Below are positions 46,508 to 57,699 of a DNA stretch of 64,000 nucleotides, piece by piece. The DNA comes from Xiphydria camelus (Eukaryota; Arthropoda; Insecta; Hymenoptera; Xiphydriidae), in assembly GCA_963678675.1 (NCBI GenBank), contig OY783192.1, positions 13,872,424-13,936,423 of the forward strand, given 5' to 3'. The notes beneath the pieces are model-generated. The model was not told the origin of the DNA, did not search any database, and saw only the letters and a program-made list of their open reading frames with translations. The position numbers and the translations under genes were made by a program. How positions within the stretch are numbered: position 1 is the first letter of the stretch; every line of letters starts with the position of its first letter.

Positions 46508-48705
46508 TTAGCAACCAGAAGAGTCTTCCTGTAGGCGTTTTGGAGGACGACCTCTCCGTTTCTTTGGCTGCATTTGTGCAGGAGCGTCCATGGCAGGTGG
46601 GTCATCGACATCGTCCTCCATTTCAGTCTCGTCAACCAGGCGTTTTGGAGGACGACCTCTTGGTTTCTTCGGCTGCATTTGTGCAGGAGCGGGACACAAG
46701 ACGTTTTTTGTTTCTTCAGAACAAAATGGGCGGATTTTATCATAGAGGTACTGTTGACGTTCGCAAGGTAATCCAGTAGATTTGACCTCTTCGAGGATCA
46801 CGTCATCTGCGCATTCGAGATTACCAATGAAGAACGATTGTGCTTCTCCATCAAGCGTCGTTTTACATGTGACCCAGCCTGGTTTTTCCTTAGTGAACTC
46901 AAAGTGATAGAACGATGATATGAGTGGAATCTTGCCCCAGTGGAGACGATCAAAGTAGTCTTGCCAGGCATGGAATGGTATGTGCAGTGTTTGCCCAGCT
47001 TCGTCACTTACTACTACGCTTTGATTTACGTGAGATTCAGGTGTGCTTTGCCGAACCACTTCTGCTACGTCGTCCACAGTCTCCGCAGGTGTATATCGGA
47101 ACTTGCGTTTGAACAGTCCGAAGGCCCAGTCGCAACTAAACCGCGTATGGCCGACGGGCATGAACGAGAGTACAATACGATCATTCAGCGATTTTAGAAT
47201 ACGCCAATTCAAATACGCCATTATTGTTCGATTTTTGTTTTGCCAACAACAATTATCAGCATGGAGATACAGTATCCTTTCACCGGTCGAGAACGAGTCG
47301 AGAGCATGATGGATCATACTCACAATGAAACTGGAACCTTTGGCAACGCTGGCAGCTTCTGGGATCAGATAATTGTATTGATGCTGGTAGGTGTCGTTCA
47401 TTATCCCGAAAATGTTTATTTTATAACCGCAAAGGAAATATATCGGTCCAGGTTGCAGAGGCTGATGTGGGATTGACACAAGCTGCGCCATATCAAACGA
47501 CCAATGCACGGCACGAGTATCCAAATTCGGCTCCTGCGACCCGCTCGCAACGTCAGTGACGTTTCTCATTTCTCGCGTGTTCTTAATTGTCGTATTGTAG
47601 AAATTGCGCTCTTCATTGACACGCGCCATGTGTCTGTTCATCTTCTCTAACTTTTCTTCTTTCTCTGTATCCGAAAGCATGGAACGAGCTTGGGTATTCG
47701 CAAAATGACGATGGCAAAAATGACACATATCGCTTTGTGGTTGTTGAACGATTATTTCTGGACAGTGCTTTCTCCACAACCTACGGAATGTCTTCAAACT
47801 CACTGGCTCAGTACCATTCGCTGTACAGCTTTCTGTGTAGCACGTGGCATGAATTGTGCTTTTTCGGTCCGACGTCGGCAGCAATCCATTCGTCCAGGGA
47901 GGAAAACGGCATTATTTTCAGCGTAATTCTGAATGAAAGCGACAACAGACTTTCTATTTTCCAGCGTTAACGAATGTTTTGGTTTCCGAGCAACATTACC
48001 GTGCACTGAATCAACAACACCTTCATCCAGGTACAAACATTTGAGTCGTCGATATCGTACATTCGACATAGTATGGGCGAACAAAAACGTCTTTTCGCAA
48101 ACATTGAAGCCTTTCAATTTAAACCCGATACGTACATTACGTCGTTCTTCATTCGGTTTTTTCGACCGGTGTGTGAAATCGCTTGTTGATAATAATGACC
48201 GGATTTGGCCGAGTAGCAACAAGTCCAGTTTATTCGTGTGATTTTCGTAGTAGTCGAGTGCTGCACTATCAGCTCTCATGTCTCTCAACGCGTACACCGT
48301 GAACAGCTCGGAACAAGCCGTCTTATTTGGACCATGCTTACAGCCACACGTAGCAGTACAGAACGCACGAATACGCGCTAACTCCGGATCGGTATCTTCA
48401 GTTGTCGCCGTATCTCCGCTGACCATTTGAACATTTCGATACCCTTGCACGCATCCAAATGATGTTTCCGCATCATCCGCGTCATCTGCTTCCATAGGTA
48501 TTTCCTCATCGGACGCATACTCGTCATCCTAAATTCAGAGAATACTATACTGTCTGTTTCACAGTCAGGTATCACGTTAATAAACACAGTTTCTATTACG
48601 TACCTCTGATGCTCCTTCCGATTGTGAATCGTCCTCAGTGCGATTAAAATGCTCGTTTAATACGTCCGTGATGGCCGGATCGGCGAACGGACATACATTT
48701 GCCAT
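46508..48705 (-). CDS. DUF7869-like candidate DDD transposase, spliced, one frameshift
   Basis: Exon 1 (48705-48604, 34 codons) starts MANVCPFADPAITDVLNEHF. A 75-bp intron has GTACGT and TTTAG borders and is phase 0. Exon 2 (48528-46508) starts DDEYASDEEIP. The N-terminal part has CTATCGCKHGPNKTACSELF and LYLDEGVVDSVHG. Near 47890 the frame shifts by one base (PGRMD to LLPTSDRKS). Next come a possible zinc motif (MCHFCHRHF) and VHWSFDMAQ with the first candidate Asp. LYLHADNCCWQNKNR gives the second, and VGHTRFSCDWAFGLFKRKF the third. Counted in the 458-codon downstream frame these are D131, D210 and D252. The C-terminus has two AT-hooks (PRGRPPKR and RRGRPPKR) in a duplicated segment. Family name and nuclease role are from memory and inference. 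The inverted termini make a transposase role likely. The single frameshift may be a mutation, a sequencing error or programmed. Confidence 0.75.
48529..48603 (-). other. Intron of the DUF7869-like gene
   Basis: 75 bp. Donor GAG followed by GTACGTAATAG, acceptor CTCTGAATTTAG before GATGACGAG. Removal joins two acidic segments in phase 0, giving SEGASE followed by DDEYASDEE. The size is typical of short insect introns. Confidence 0.75.
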
Positions 48706-49098
48706 CACTTCGGTTATCAATGAACACACGTGTAAGAAACTTTTTTATTTCGGTTTTCACCACGCTCAGACCTCGCTCAGTCAGCGATCGCACACCAACC
48801 GAACGATGATAGTTGCTACGCAACGGCACGAAGCAGTGGAAGTATAATACGGTGAAAGAATGTTCCCCTCCACCTATACACAACCTTACTAAGGAACGTG
48901 CGACATCTGGTATGTTTTCTGCAGAGCGACTACCGAACACGTTTTCGTTCCTACACTGCCAATTTCACCTCGTTTGACTACTTTTTTCATCGGCACATGG
49001 TTGCCAAACATGTCTAGCACTCAAATCCATCGAAATCCGAAAATCGAATTTTTCAAGTTCAGATCGCGTTTTGGGCTCTAGCGCAAAATTTACTTTTC

Positions 49099-49135
49099 CG
49101 ACATCTGGTATGATTTCACAGGGCCCATCACATAT
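49099..49135. repeat. Right terminal inverted repeat of the 3072-bp element
   Basis: 37 bp, identical to the reverse complement of 46064-46100. Confidence 0.95.
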
Positions 49136-49279
49136 ACTAAACGGTCAATCTACCCCAAATTGCACCAGGAGGTTTCTATTGATATTAGCTTGCATACATA
49201 ATTATTTCATATTTAAATCTTGGAAATCGATTCGCGACCATACTACTTTAAACAGTTTTCCTTCAAAATATTTCCCGTC

Positions 49280-49580
49280 CTCTCCGCAGCGCGTCGGTCA
49301 CCAATCGGCTGTAGTATACTATCGGTCGTCGTTCGGCGCGCTGCAAGCCAGCCAAGCAGATTACTATACGGTACATCATGGGTCACCCACGGTTGGCAGG
49401 CCCGTCTACCCATTTGGCCGGCGTTTTGTCGAATTCGAGCGACGCGAAGCATCGCGAGTAAGCCCGTTGACCGACCGCCGTCCCCTACAAATTTGAGGGA
49501 GCGCCGCGATAGCGGCGCGGGGGCGATAGCCCCCCGGAGGTTGGCGAGCGAAGCGAGCAGGGGGCGGATGCCCCCTAGTT
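49280..49580 (+). repeat. GC-rich interspersed repeat, second copy
   Basis: Shares TACTATCGGTCGTCGTTCGG and downstream sequence in direct orientation with 27820-28060. It ends in a GC-rich stretch with imperfect palindromes (GCGCCGCGATAGCGGCGCG). Confidence 0.6.
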
Positions 49581-49587
49581 CTCTATT

Positions 49588-49812
49588 ATTCAAAAATTCA
49601 CGATTTCAAGATTAGACGAAACGCTTCGATCTCCCGAATTGACAGCTATCGAGGAATGAGACGTTTGACACTTTTCGCTCTTCCGTAGCGCACTCTTCTA
49701 TAGCAAACCCTAACTATAAATGACTCGAGCACCGTCCAAATACTGGCAAAGTCAAATTTCAGGGAAATTCAGGTCTCAACTCCTGCTCGGTTTCCCGTGC
49801 GACATACGGTAT
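49588..49812 (-). mobile_element. ACGGGAAACC family, inverted end copy
   Basis: Reading on the minus strand from 49812: ACCGTATGTCGCACGGGAAA, then the core with GTGTCAAACGTCTCATTCC and CTGTCAATTCGGGAGATCG. It is the inverse of 26278-26500. The sequence outside it also resembles the inverse of that outside 26278, so the two could be the ends of one very large ancestral element. Confidence 0.6.
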
Positions 49813-50964
49813 AACTCATATATCTATTTTGTATATTCTATATATGGGTGGTTGCCTGTAAAGTGTAAAATATGCAATATCAGTGGTGCACTGTTCTTCG
49901 GTTTAAGGTAGTACATCAACGAGATCGTTGAATTAAGAAATGGTTGAAATTTGACATGTATGTTATTTAATGCATTATCCAAACATCTGTGTAATTTAAA
50001 GAAGTTTGACCATTCCAAACCTGAGATATTTACACTTGAAGTTGGCTTGATTTACACGTAACAAATACGTTATGATGGGCAAAACAGTGCGTCATTAATT
50101 CTACCGTCAAAACTAAAATTAAGAAGTTGATAAAAAACGAGGATAAGGTAGAGTAGGATATCACGAATAATGTGAAAAAAAAATGAGAATGATTCACCAT
50201 CTAGTTTCCAAGATATAACCATGAGAAGTCCTCACAATTTTGGCGTATAGCATATATCTACAAGGCCTGCAAGTGAACGAGTGCGTGGAAGGGGAACGGG
50301 ACAGCGAGTCACGAGCGTCGCTCATACGCCCACAGAAGAGTGCGTCGTCTGTATATGGTATACAAGCTACTTCGTGTATTGGGGCAAAGCCCGGACAGTC
50401 CCGGCAAAAAGTTTACTGGCGATGGTAGATCAAAAACACAATATAGAATATATTTTACGGCAATAAATGATATCCATCGTATTATCTATTAGTGCCGAGT
50501 CAATATTGCGCAGTTTTTAATTTTATTTACTACTAATTAAACCAATTATCAATATTTTAAACATGAACATGGCATGTAACTTTTGGTTGAGGTCGTCGCG
50601 GAGGAACTACCTTTAACTCTAATGTGTTAGATATCTGTTTTAAGTACTCTTTGCTTTTGTTTTATTGAGCCGTTGATTATATTTTTATAGTTTTATAAAA
50701 TTCCGTTTTTATTTAAAATTTCAGGTGTAAATCGTCATTCCCCTGGGTTGTATCTCCTTCGCTTTACAGCCACTAGACATAAAGTGAAAGAGTATTTTTT
50801 ATGCTTAAGCAGCTATAAATTAAGATCTATCTACAAAAAACTCTGTTTAAAAGTCGTAGTAGATAAATAAATAGACAAGTTACTCTGATAAGTCTAAAAA
50901 AATGTTAAACTTGCGTGTCCACAGTATGCATGTCATTCCCCTGCACATGTTAAAATTCCATTAA
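49813..50964. other. Unassigned DNA
   Basis: No recognisable gene. Contains the first copies of the TCATTCCCCTGG motif at 50735 and 50933. Confidence 0.4.
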
Positions 50965-51912
50965 CCCTTTGCGACGCAGTAGGACGTATACGTCCCACCT
51001 ACTTCTCCTCAGTTTTTATTGGATTTCTAGTTCGCGTTGACATTTAAGTACGAATGCTTTTTTTAAATAAACTCTTGGGGATGTAAGGAGTACAACTAGC
51101 ACAAAAAAGTACGTGAATTGGTTACTTACTTATTAGTTATAAACAATTAAAGCTCGAAAATCTCGTTTTTTTTACAATAAATTCGGACGTGTCTAAACTA
51201 CAAGTCCTAGAGATTTAAAATTTTTGTTGCAAATATCTCAAACATTGAACTAAACAATATATTTTTTGCAGAATTTTTCGCAGGTCAGTTTTTTCAAAAA
51301 AAAATTTTCAAAATATGCAAAAATAGAGTTTTATGTTATGTTGGTCTATAAAAGATTCAGAGAGACAGTAGTTACCATATTGGATCCGCCATTTTGAATT
51401 TTGCAGTACTGACGTCAGAATTGTGACGAACACAGTCGGCAAATTGAATAAATAATTTTTAATTTTTTGAAGTTCTAACGTCATCACCCTGCTCAGCGAC
51501 CCCGAAAACCGTTATAAAGCTAAAAATAACAATAATATGAATGAAACAAAAATTCGCGTCGCAAAGGGTTAATGCCTGAGAATGGAGCCAGAGGTTTGTT
51601 TTACCAGGTGCGAGTAAGTAGCAAGTGATGCTCAGTGGGTTTCCAAAAACTAATTGGTTTACCTGCATTTATTTTCAAGTTCACCTATAAGTTACAGAAT
51701 TTTTTTGTGTAGTCACATTGAAACTGTCATTCCCCTGGTAAGTAATAGTGCTAGTGAATATTGAAATTATGTTGTGAACTGGAAGTAAATAACTAAGGTT
51801 AATATTAATATATGTAAGCCTTATAATGACGCTCAGCCCATTCAAATTTAATTGAACATAACCTCATATTTTGCCATTCCCCTGGAAAGGAAAAACAGTT
51901 CCAGGGGAATGA
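50735..51912. repeat. Dispersed 12-bp motif TCATTCCCCTGG, five copies
   Basis: Copies at 50735, 50933 (ending CTGC), 51727 and 51874 (starting CC) on the plus strand and 51901 on the minus strand. The last two form a small hairpin. Spacings are irregular. A TTAA MITE is inserted between copies 2 and 3. Confidence 0.8.
50965..51568. mobile_element. TTAA-flanked MITE (604 bp)
   Basis: Perfect TTAA on both sides (50961-50964 and 51569-51572). Inverted ends CCCTTTGCGACGC and, on the minus strand, CCCTTTGCGACGCG. Related in its CCCTTT start to the MITEs at 12602 and 23295. No transposase ORF. Confidence 0.85.
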
Positions 51913-52093
51913 TGTTTCTACAGGGAAATGAGCATTATGAAAGGTAAGCTCGTAAGTAGGGTATACTTTTGATGTGCGATATATGTTATCCATAGTAATT
52001 TTGCCTCCTGAACACGAATCCGGTGTCAAAATTTGGCCATCACATCACATTTTTGTTTTAATCTCAAAAAACCAGCCAGAGATCATGATTTCC

Positions 52094-52430
52094 AAAAAGT
52101 TAATGGACTTAAACCAAATTCGGTATAGGTTTTTTGGATCGCTGCTCACGATTCTGAAGTCGGACTCCAAAAATTCAAGATGGCGGATTCATTATGGCGG
52201 ACGAGATTTTCGAAAATCGACGGATTTGTGCCAAATTTGGTGTAGGGGGGTTATTTGGGTCGCTGATCACGAATCTGAAATCAGATTTCAGAAATTTAAA
52301 ATGGCGGATCAAACATGGCGGACGAGATTTTCGAAAATTTTGAATTTTTGCAAATATAACTTCATATTCGTGATCAGCGACCCAAAAAACTCCCTATACC
52401 GAATTTGGTTTAAGTCCATTAACTTTTTGA
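52094..52430. mobile_element. Foldback MITE with repeats of 'GGCGGACGAGATTTTCGAAA'
   Basis: CAAAAAGTTAATGGACTTAA at 52094 pairs with TTAAGTCCATTAACTTTTTG ending near 52430, through ACCAAATTCGGTATAGG and its inverse. The inner part has two copies of GGCGGACGAGATTTTCGAAA and GGTCGCTGATCACGAATCTG, a sequence type I have met often in arthropod repeats. The 182-codon frame across it is not a recognisable gene. Confidence 0.75.
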
Positions 52431-52849
52431 GTTATTCCTCTGCTGCTAAATTTAAAGAAAAGCTAAATCAAATAAAAAATAATGACAAAAATGAACTGTC
52501 TCCTGTAAATATTTGTTTTTAATTGGTAAATCAAGCTTTTATTCTAGTTTTCTCTCAAAAATATTGTTTTTTTTTTGACCAAAATGGAAAACTGTTTTCT
52601 TTCATTTGGGGGTATTTACCGATATAACATATTCGTGAAAGGTATGAATGCAAAGATGGGAATGAATACGCATTTACATATATTTCATGTATAGGTATAT
52701 AATACCTTGCATGAATATAGATAGAATATACAAGGTGGATATATGAGATCGTTCATAAAAGCGTTATGCACATACCTGGCATATCCTTTACCTATGGATA
52801 TTATAAGTATATTCGTAAAAGATATGTACATGAAATATATATACAGATA

Positions 52850-53072
52850 TACAGTGGGAATCCAAGTGGGGCGTGACTCATGGATGATGGGTATACTGCA
52901 CGTATGCTTTTAGTGCACGCAGACATCTTCAGAATAGAAGTGTGTATGCTGGAGTGGGCCATCTCAACTATTGTGCCCTTCGCTTGAATACCGACAGAAT
53001 AACCGGAGAGAGGGCACAAAAGTAGAGGATTCCCAAATTTCTGGGTACCCAGATTCTTGAATTCCTACTGTA
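52850..53072. mobile_element. MITE of 223 bp with short inverted ends
   Basis: Ends TACAGTGGGAATCCAAG and, from the minus strand, TACAGTAGGAATTCAAG. TA may be duplicated. No ORF. Confidence 0.7.
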
Positions 53073-53166
53073 AATACGTATAAAGTGTTTCACGGGAAAT
53101 CAACGGCCGTAGAATCCGAAGGTCTCCGATTTCCGAGATTTTTTACATATTATAGACTTGCATTAA

Positions 53167-53385
53167 CACGTTAATCGCCAAAGGTGTTTTGGGCTAGTCT
53201 TTTGCCCGGGCCAAGATAGTTTTTTTGTCTTAATGCGTTCTTTTGAGCTCTGTTGTGATGGTCGTGAACAGTGTTGCCAATATGATAGTTACAATGGCAA
53301 AAAATGCGGCGGTCACCGGTTTCCGCCATGGCCTGGGCGTAGAAAATAGGAGCGGTCACCGGTGGCCGCCATGGCGACTAACGTA
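53167..53385. mobile_element. TTAA-flanked MITE (219 bp)
   Basis: TTAA at 53163-53166 and 53386-53389. Inverted ends CACGTTAATCGCCA and, on the minus strand, TACGTTAGTCGCCA. Contains two copies of GCGGTCACCGGT followed by CCGCCATGG (53309 and 53352). Confidence 0.8.
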
Positions 53386-53556
53386 TTAAAGAAAAATTTG
53401 TAAAAATTTGCGGACCATTATTAGCTTTTGTTCTGAAGTTATCATTTTTTAATTGAGCTTGTAAAACTTTAAACGCAGATAACTTTTTACGAAAACACCA
53501 TATTGGCAAAAACGAGACGCCATTTTGTTCGTCTTGAAATAGAAAAAACGTTTTTT

Positions 53557-53970
53557 TCCTCACTCATGCCCATTTCGAGGCCTTTTCCAGTCTACTTTTA
53601 GACCGTAAGATGGCGTTTTTCCCGCGTGACACCGACTAGGAGTCCGTAGAGTATTAAAATCACTTTACTCGGACTGACGCGAATACTTAGTCGCAGTAAC
53701 GGAACGTGAAATGAGCAGAGTATAGCTATCTCACTTCGTCAGCTGACACTGTTGCACTCTGATTGGCGCGATTGCTTAGTCCGAAGTGGGTCTTTTTCAA
53801 ATTGACGATCGCAACGTGAAATGAACCGTATCGAATCGATTCATTCGAGTCGACTGACGGACGCACGAGAGTATACCGAACCTATAAGTGTAAAATCAAA
53901 ATATGGAGAGAAAAAGCGTCATTATCCCGAACAGCGATGAAGAAGGCGACGAAATGGGCATTCGTGAGGA
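53557..53970. mobile_element. Short element with inverted ends
   Basis: CCTCACTCATGCCCATTTCG (53559-53578) is almost exactly inverted at CGAAATGGGCATTCGTGAGG (53950-53969). A 24-codon ORF (MERKSVIIPNSDEEGDEMGI...) starts at 53903 and ends in the right terminus, resembling the acidic start of some transposases, but nothing follows it. Confidence 0.55.
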
Positions 53971-53990
53971 AAAATAGTATATGTCATTCG

Positions 53991-54148
53991 GCTTTAATCC
54001 TCGGATTTTTCAGATTGTGTTCATGTCGTAGAACGAGGTATGGTGGGAAGATGGGGCTCGCCCTCGGCGAGCCCCGTCCCCCCTTCTTCCCTCGTGCTAT
54101 AACTTGAACATAGTCTGAAAAAGCCTTGGATTACCGCCTTATGACATA
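53991..54148. repeat. GC-rich hairpin with perfect centre
   Basis: GGCTTTAATCCTCGGATTTT pairs with the complementary AAAGCCTTGGATTACCGCC. The centre GGGGCTCGCCCTCGGCGAGCC is a perfect stem, flanked by a purine/pyrimidine inverted pair. Confidence 0.8.
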
Positions 54149-54164
54149 AGATACTATTTATTAA

Positions 54165-55110
54165 AGTTGGACCCTTTCGACTTTTCCCAAAAAATTCTCA
54201 AAAATACTTCAAGCAATTACAAATTTGTTGAGCCCCCCTTGAACATCTGATTCGAATTCCTTCTATTTTTAAAGGAGCGTTGAATTAAATAGAATAAAAA
54301 AGATAGTTCTTATGACACAAAAACTACTCACGCTATATCTTTCATTATATAGTCATTCAAAATCCGCACGAAGAGGCATAGATAGCGCTTTTATCGACTT
54401 CGTACTAAGAATATACAGAGTGATTATCAAGATGCGGGTCATAAGACGGTAGGCTACGTAGCACTTTGTGGACTGTAGGTTATACGTTATTGGCCCAAGA
54501 ACGCTGTACGATTGCCTGCAATGGAGTGCAGCGCCCGGTAAACGCTTGGAAAGAAGATTCCTAGTGCCTGAATCAGGCGATCAGACACTAGGAACATTCT
54601 CCCGAAATGGTTGTGGACGATGCTTGCATGTCGTCACAAACAATCATCGAGGTCCAGCAGTATCTGATCACCTACAGTCCTCAAAGCGCTACATAGCGTA
54701 CCGTTCTACGACCCGCATCCTGAGAATCACTCTGCATAGTCTTGCTCAGTTAATGCTATATGTATCGTCATCATTGTTTGCAGATTGTTGTTATGCTACA
54801 GCAGTGATTAAAAATGTAAAAAATGTTTGATTGAAAGAGTTATGGATATTCATTGTGTGTTGGTACTTGACACAGAGATATAAAAATAAATGTAAAGATG
54901 AGCAAAACAAACTGTTTTAACATGAATAGAATTTTTTTTATTTTTATCAACTTCAAAGCTTCTTTAAAAATAGAAGGTGTTCGAATTAGATGTTCTACGA
55001 GGCCACACAAATTTTGTAATTGCTTAGAATTTTTGAGAATTTTTTGGGAAAAATCAAAAAGGGTCCAACTTCGAAAAAAAAGGTTTTTCTACTTGAGACA
55101 AAAAATATCC
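54165..55110. mobile_element. Foldback element with a nested MITE
   Basis: AAGTTGGACCCTTTCGACTT (54165) is inverted near 55055-55075 (AAAAAGGGTCCAACTTCG). The pairing continues through TTCTCAAAAATACTTCAAGC and CTTCTATTTTTAAAGGAGC. The nested MITE 54416-54734 lies in the middle. Confidence 0.7.
54416..54734. mobile_element. MITE of 319 bp
   Basis: Ends CAGAGTGATTATCAAGATGC and, from the minus strand, CAGAGTGATTCTCAGGATGC, both followed by GGGTC. An inner hairpin (CCTAGTGCCTGAATCAGGCG with CACTAGG) sits near 54580. Confidence 0.8.
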
Positions 55111-55179
55111 AAGAGTTGATCAAATTTTTTGTTCATATATTTAGTATCCGGGAATACGGAATGCCTCGCTATTTATAGC

Positions 55180-55620
55180 GAGGGCCCAAATTGTCAGGGG
55201 CTGTAAAGCGGTTTCGGGGTAGTGCCGGGTTTTCCCCGGCATTCCGATGGAGATCGGTGGTGGAGCCTCGACAGCCTGGCGATTGGGAATTAACGGTGTT
55301 TCCCGGTCCGGGAGCTGACCTGAGGGTTCGGCAGCGAGTTATGCAAGCGGCAGTTCAGAGCAAGACGTTAACCTTTCGGAGGTCGCGAGCGGACTCTCAG
55401 TCCGCAACTTTAATATTTGTGGAACTATTCCCTTATGCGCCATCTATCGCTGCAGTGCTAAGCAGTAGTCTCCTGAAATACCCTAATAACGTTCAGTACG
55501 CTTTCATACTTCCGAGTGTATGTTTGTTCCATTGCTATCACTGTTGCGGACCCATAGTCTGCGTGCGACTTTTCTCGTACTTATTTTTTATAAACTAAAA
55601 TTTCATTTTATTCTGAATTT
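55180..55620. other. Unassigned GC-richer block, possibly LTR-like
   Basis: Starts near TGTCAGGGGCTGTAAAGCGG (55194) and differs in composition from its surroundings. The 135-codon frame (55191-55595) shows no family motif. I found no matching second LTR, duplication or primer-binding site. Confidence 0.3.
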
Positions 55621-57699
55621 AGTAGTCACTATTAAAGTAAGTGTGTAACTTGAATGAAATTTGGACAAAAATTAATACAAATATAATTTTTATTGGATGT
55701 GTTCGTAGGAACTATTGACAACAAAAACACTTAGAAAACCTTATGTCAGAATGCTTGGGTGAAAGTAGTATACAAGAACCTGTTTAGTTTGATGATAACT
55801 CAGACGAGTCAGAAATTGATAACACAGGCCAACGACCAAAAAACTTTTTAGGTGTGTTAACCTTATCCTTATAGTTTTGAGTGTTCTGATTCCAAGAATA
55901 ATATTAAAAACGCCATATCACCCATAATTCGTTCACATTTTAATATTTTGTATACATAATAATACAAATTCAGCCAAATTTCCTCTTTCGGTTCATGTGT
56001 TGTTCCGTCAAACTATGGTCGGAATTTTTCAATATTGATTCTTAGCAATTAGCTTCACGGCGATAAATATACCTCGTTAATTTAGAGTCAACCTCGACAT
56101 AATGCGGGCGGTATATTTCGGCAAACCTAGGCTGTAAATGCGCTTGCATTTCCGCACCTTTCCCGGAAAGGTTAATTATCGGATGGGTCGAAATAAGCCG
56201 TTTCCCGCAACTCTTTATCGTAATCGATACCGCTATCCGTCGATTGAAAGTTGATTATTTTTCATTTTTATTGCATATTCAGAATACTTTGTCATATCTA
56301 ACTAGATTGAATTGTGACTAAACTAAGGGTGATACAAATTAACAGAGTTCAAATTCGGATTTACCACCCCAAAAACTATAAAAATCAGCTATACAGATTG
56401 AAAGTTTTTTTTAAATGTTTCTTTGCAGTCCTGTGTAATCTGGAAGTACCAATTTTCGAAACAGACACGGAACAAGAAATTTCCGACTCTGAGGACAATG
56501 TTGGAATTGGAATGCCTAAGGGGTTAACGTTCATAAGAAAAGACAGTACAACTATATGGTCTAAATACCCAATATCCAGACATGGAAGAACTAGGAAAGA
56601 GAATCTAATAAAGCATTTTCCGGGTGTGAAACCAGTAGTAAAAAATTTGAAAAGAGAATCAGAAAGGGCCTAGCGGAATAAGCATGTGAAATCTGCCCCC
56701 ACCTGTATCAGCACCAAATTTATATAATCGATAGGCATCTATGAGAAACTAAATCTCCTACATTTTTAGACCCTTAATCGCTATAGGGGGGGAGTTATGA
56801 GGGGGGAAGTAAAATCGAAAAACAGCTTTTCCTCCGGAACGGCTCGACCGATTTTCGTAAAAAAAAATATCTGTTACTCTTCCTGAAGAGCCAATTCCAA
56901 GAAAAAATCTTATTTTTTTGTTGAAAATTCGCCCAAAAAAATTGAAGTTTTTAAACAATTTTTTTTTATGTTATAATTAATCTCCGGAACCACTCCAATT
57001 CTTTTCTCATTTTTTCTTTGGAATGTCCTTAATAACATAATTTTTCCAATTTCATCGGAAGTGTACCCCACTGAAAAATATTAACAAATGTACATGGCTC
57101 ATCACCTACCTTCTATATATATATGATATACACTGTACACTCACTACAAAGGAATTTTTCCACTTTTATGATAATTCGGCATATGATAATTGTTAATTTT
57201 TTGGAACAGTCTTTCAATGCTATTATTTATTTATTTATTATTATTTCAATGCTTCCTTTACTATGAACGAGCTCGCATCTCACGATACGGGGTGCTTCAT
57301 TTTTGTAAGTCTTCTGGCCTCTCACTTATAAATACTTACATATAGTTACAAATACTCGATGAAAAAACAATTTTAATCCTCGTCATTGTTTTCATCTACT
57401 ACTGGAACGATTCCATTTTTCATGAACATTTTACTCAGTGGGTGATATGAATAAAGTTGAGTTTGTACTCTGAGCATATACTCATGAGCATGAGCATAAA
57501 GTAGGAGTTTATACTTCAATCCATATGAATAAAATGTATCGCAGCTAGGAGAGTAGTAGATGCTCCTATGTAAAGGGAGCAGATGCTCCTATTTTTGATG
57601 TGTAAACATCTATGCTATGGCTCTGCGGTACGACCTTCCTGGGAAATTGAGCGTCAGACGTAAGTCATGTAGATGTGACTGCGTCAGTGTGTGTGCGGC

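Larger units (their letters stand above)
46064..49135 (-). mobile_element. 3072-bp DNA transposon with perfect 37-bp inverted termini and a DUF7869-like gene
   Basis: 46064-46100 and 49099-49135 are exact reverse complements, with core GATGGGCCCTGTGAAATCAT followed by ACCAGATGTCG. A 14-bp part of the terminus (CGACATCTGGTATG) recurs at 48901-48914, inside the right end, as a possible sub-terminal binding repeat. ATAT on both sides could be a 4-bp duplication, but the outermost terminus bases are also ATAT, so the exact boundary is ambiguous. One gene fills most of the interior on the minus strand. Confidence 0.85.

Noticed and set aside
46540..48241. Plus-strand frames at 46540-48241
   Set aside because: Antisense shadows of the DUF7869-like gene.
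49071..49496. 141-codon frame across the right end of the 3072-bp element
   Set aside because: Crosses the inverted terminus into unrelated repeat DNA. No motif.
51974..52522. 182-codon frame
   Set aside because: Runs through both arms of a foldback MITE. The translation consists of its repeats.
55191..55598. 135-codon frame as a gene, or the block as a definite LTR
   Set aside because: No homologous motif, and no second end, duplication or primer-binding site could be seen.
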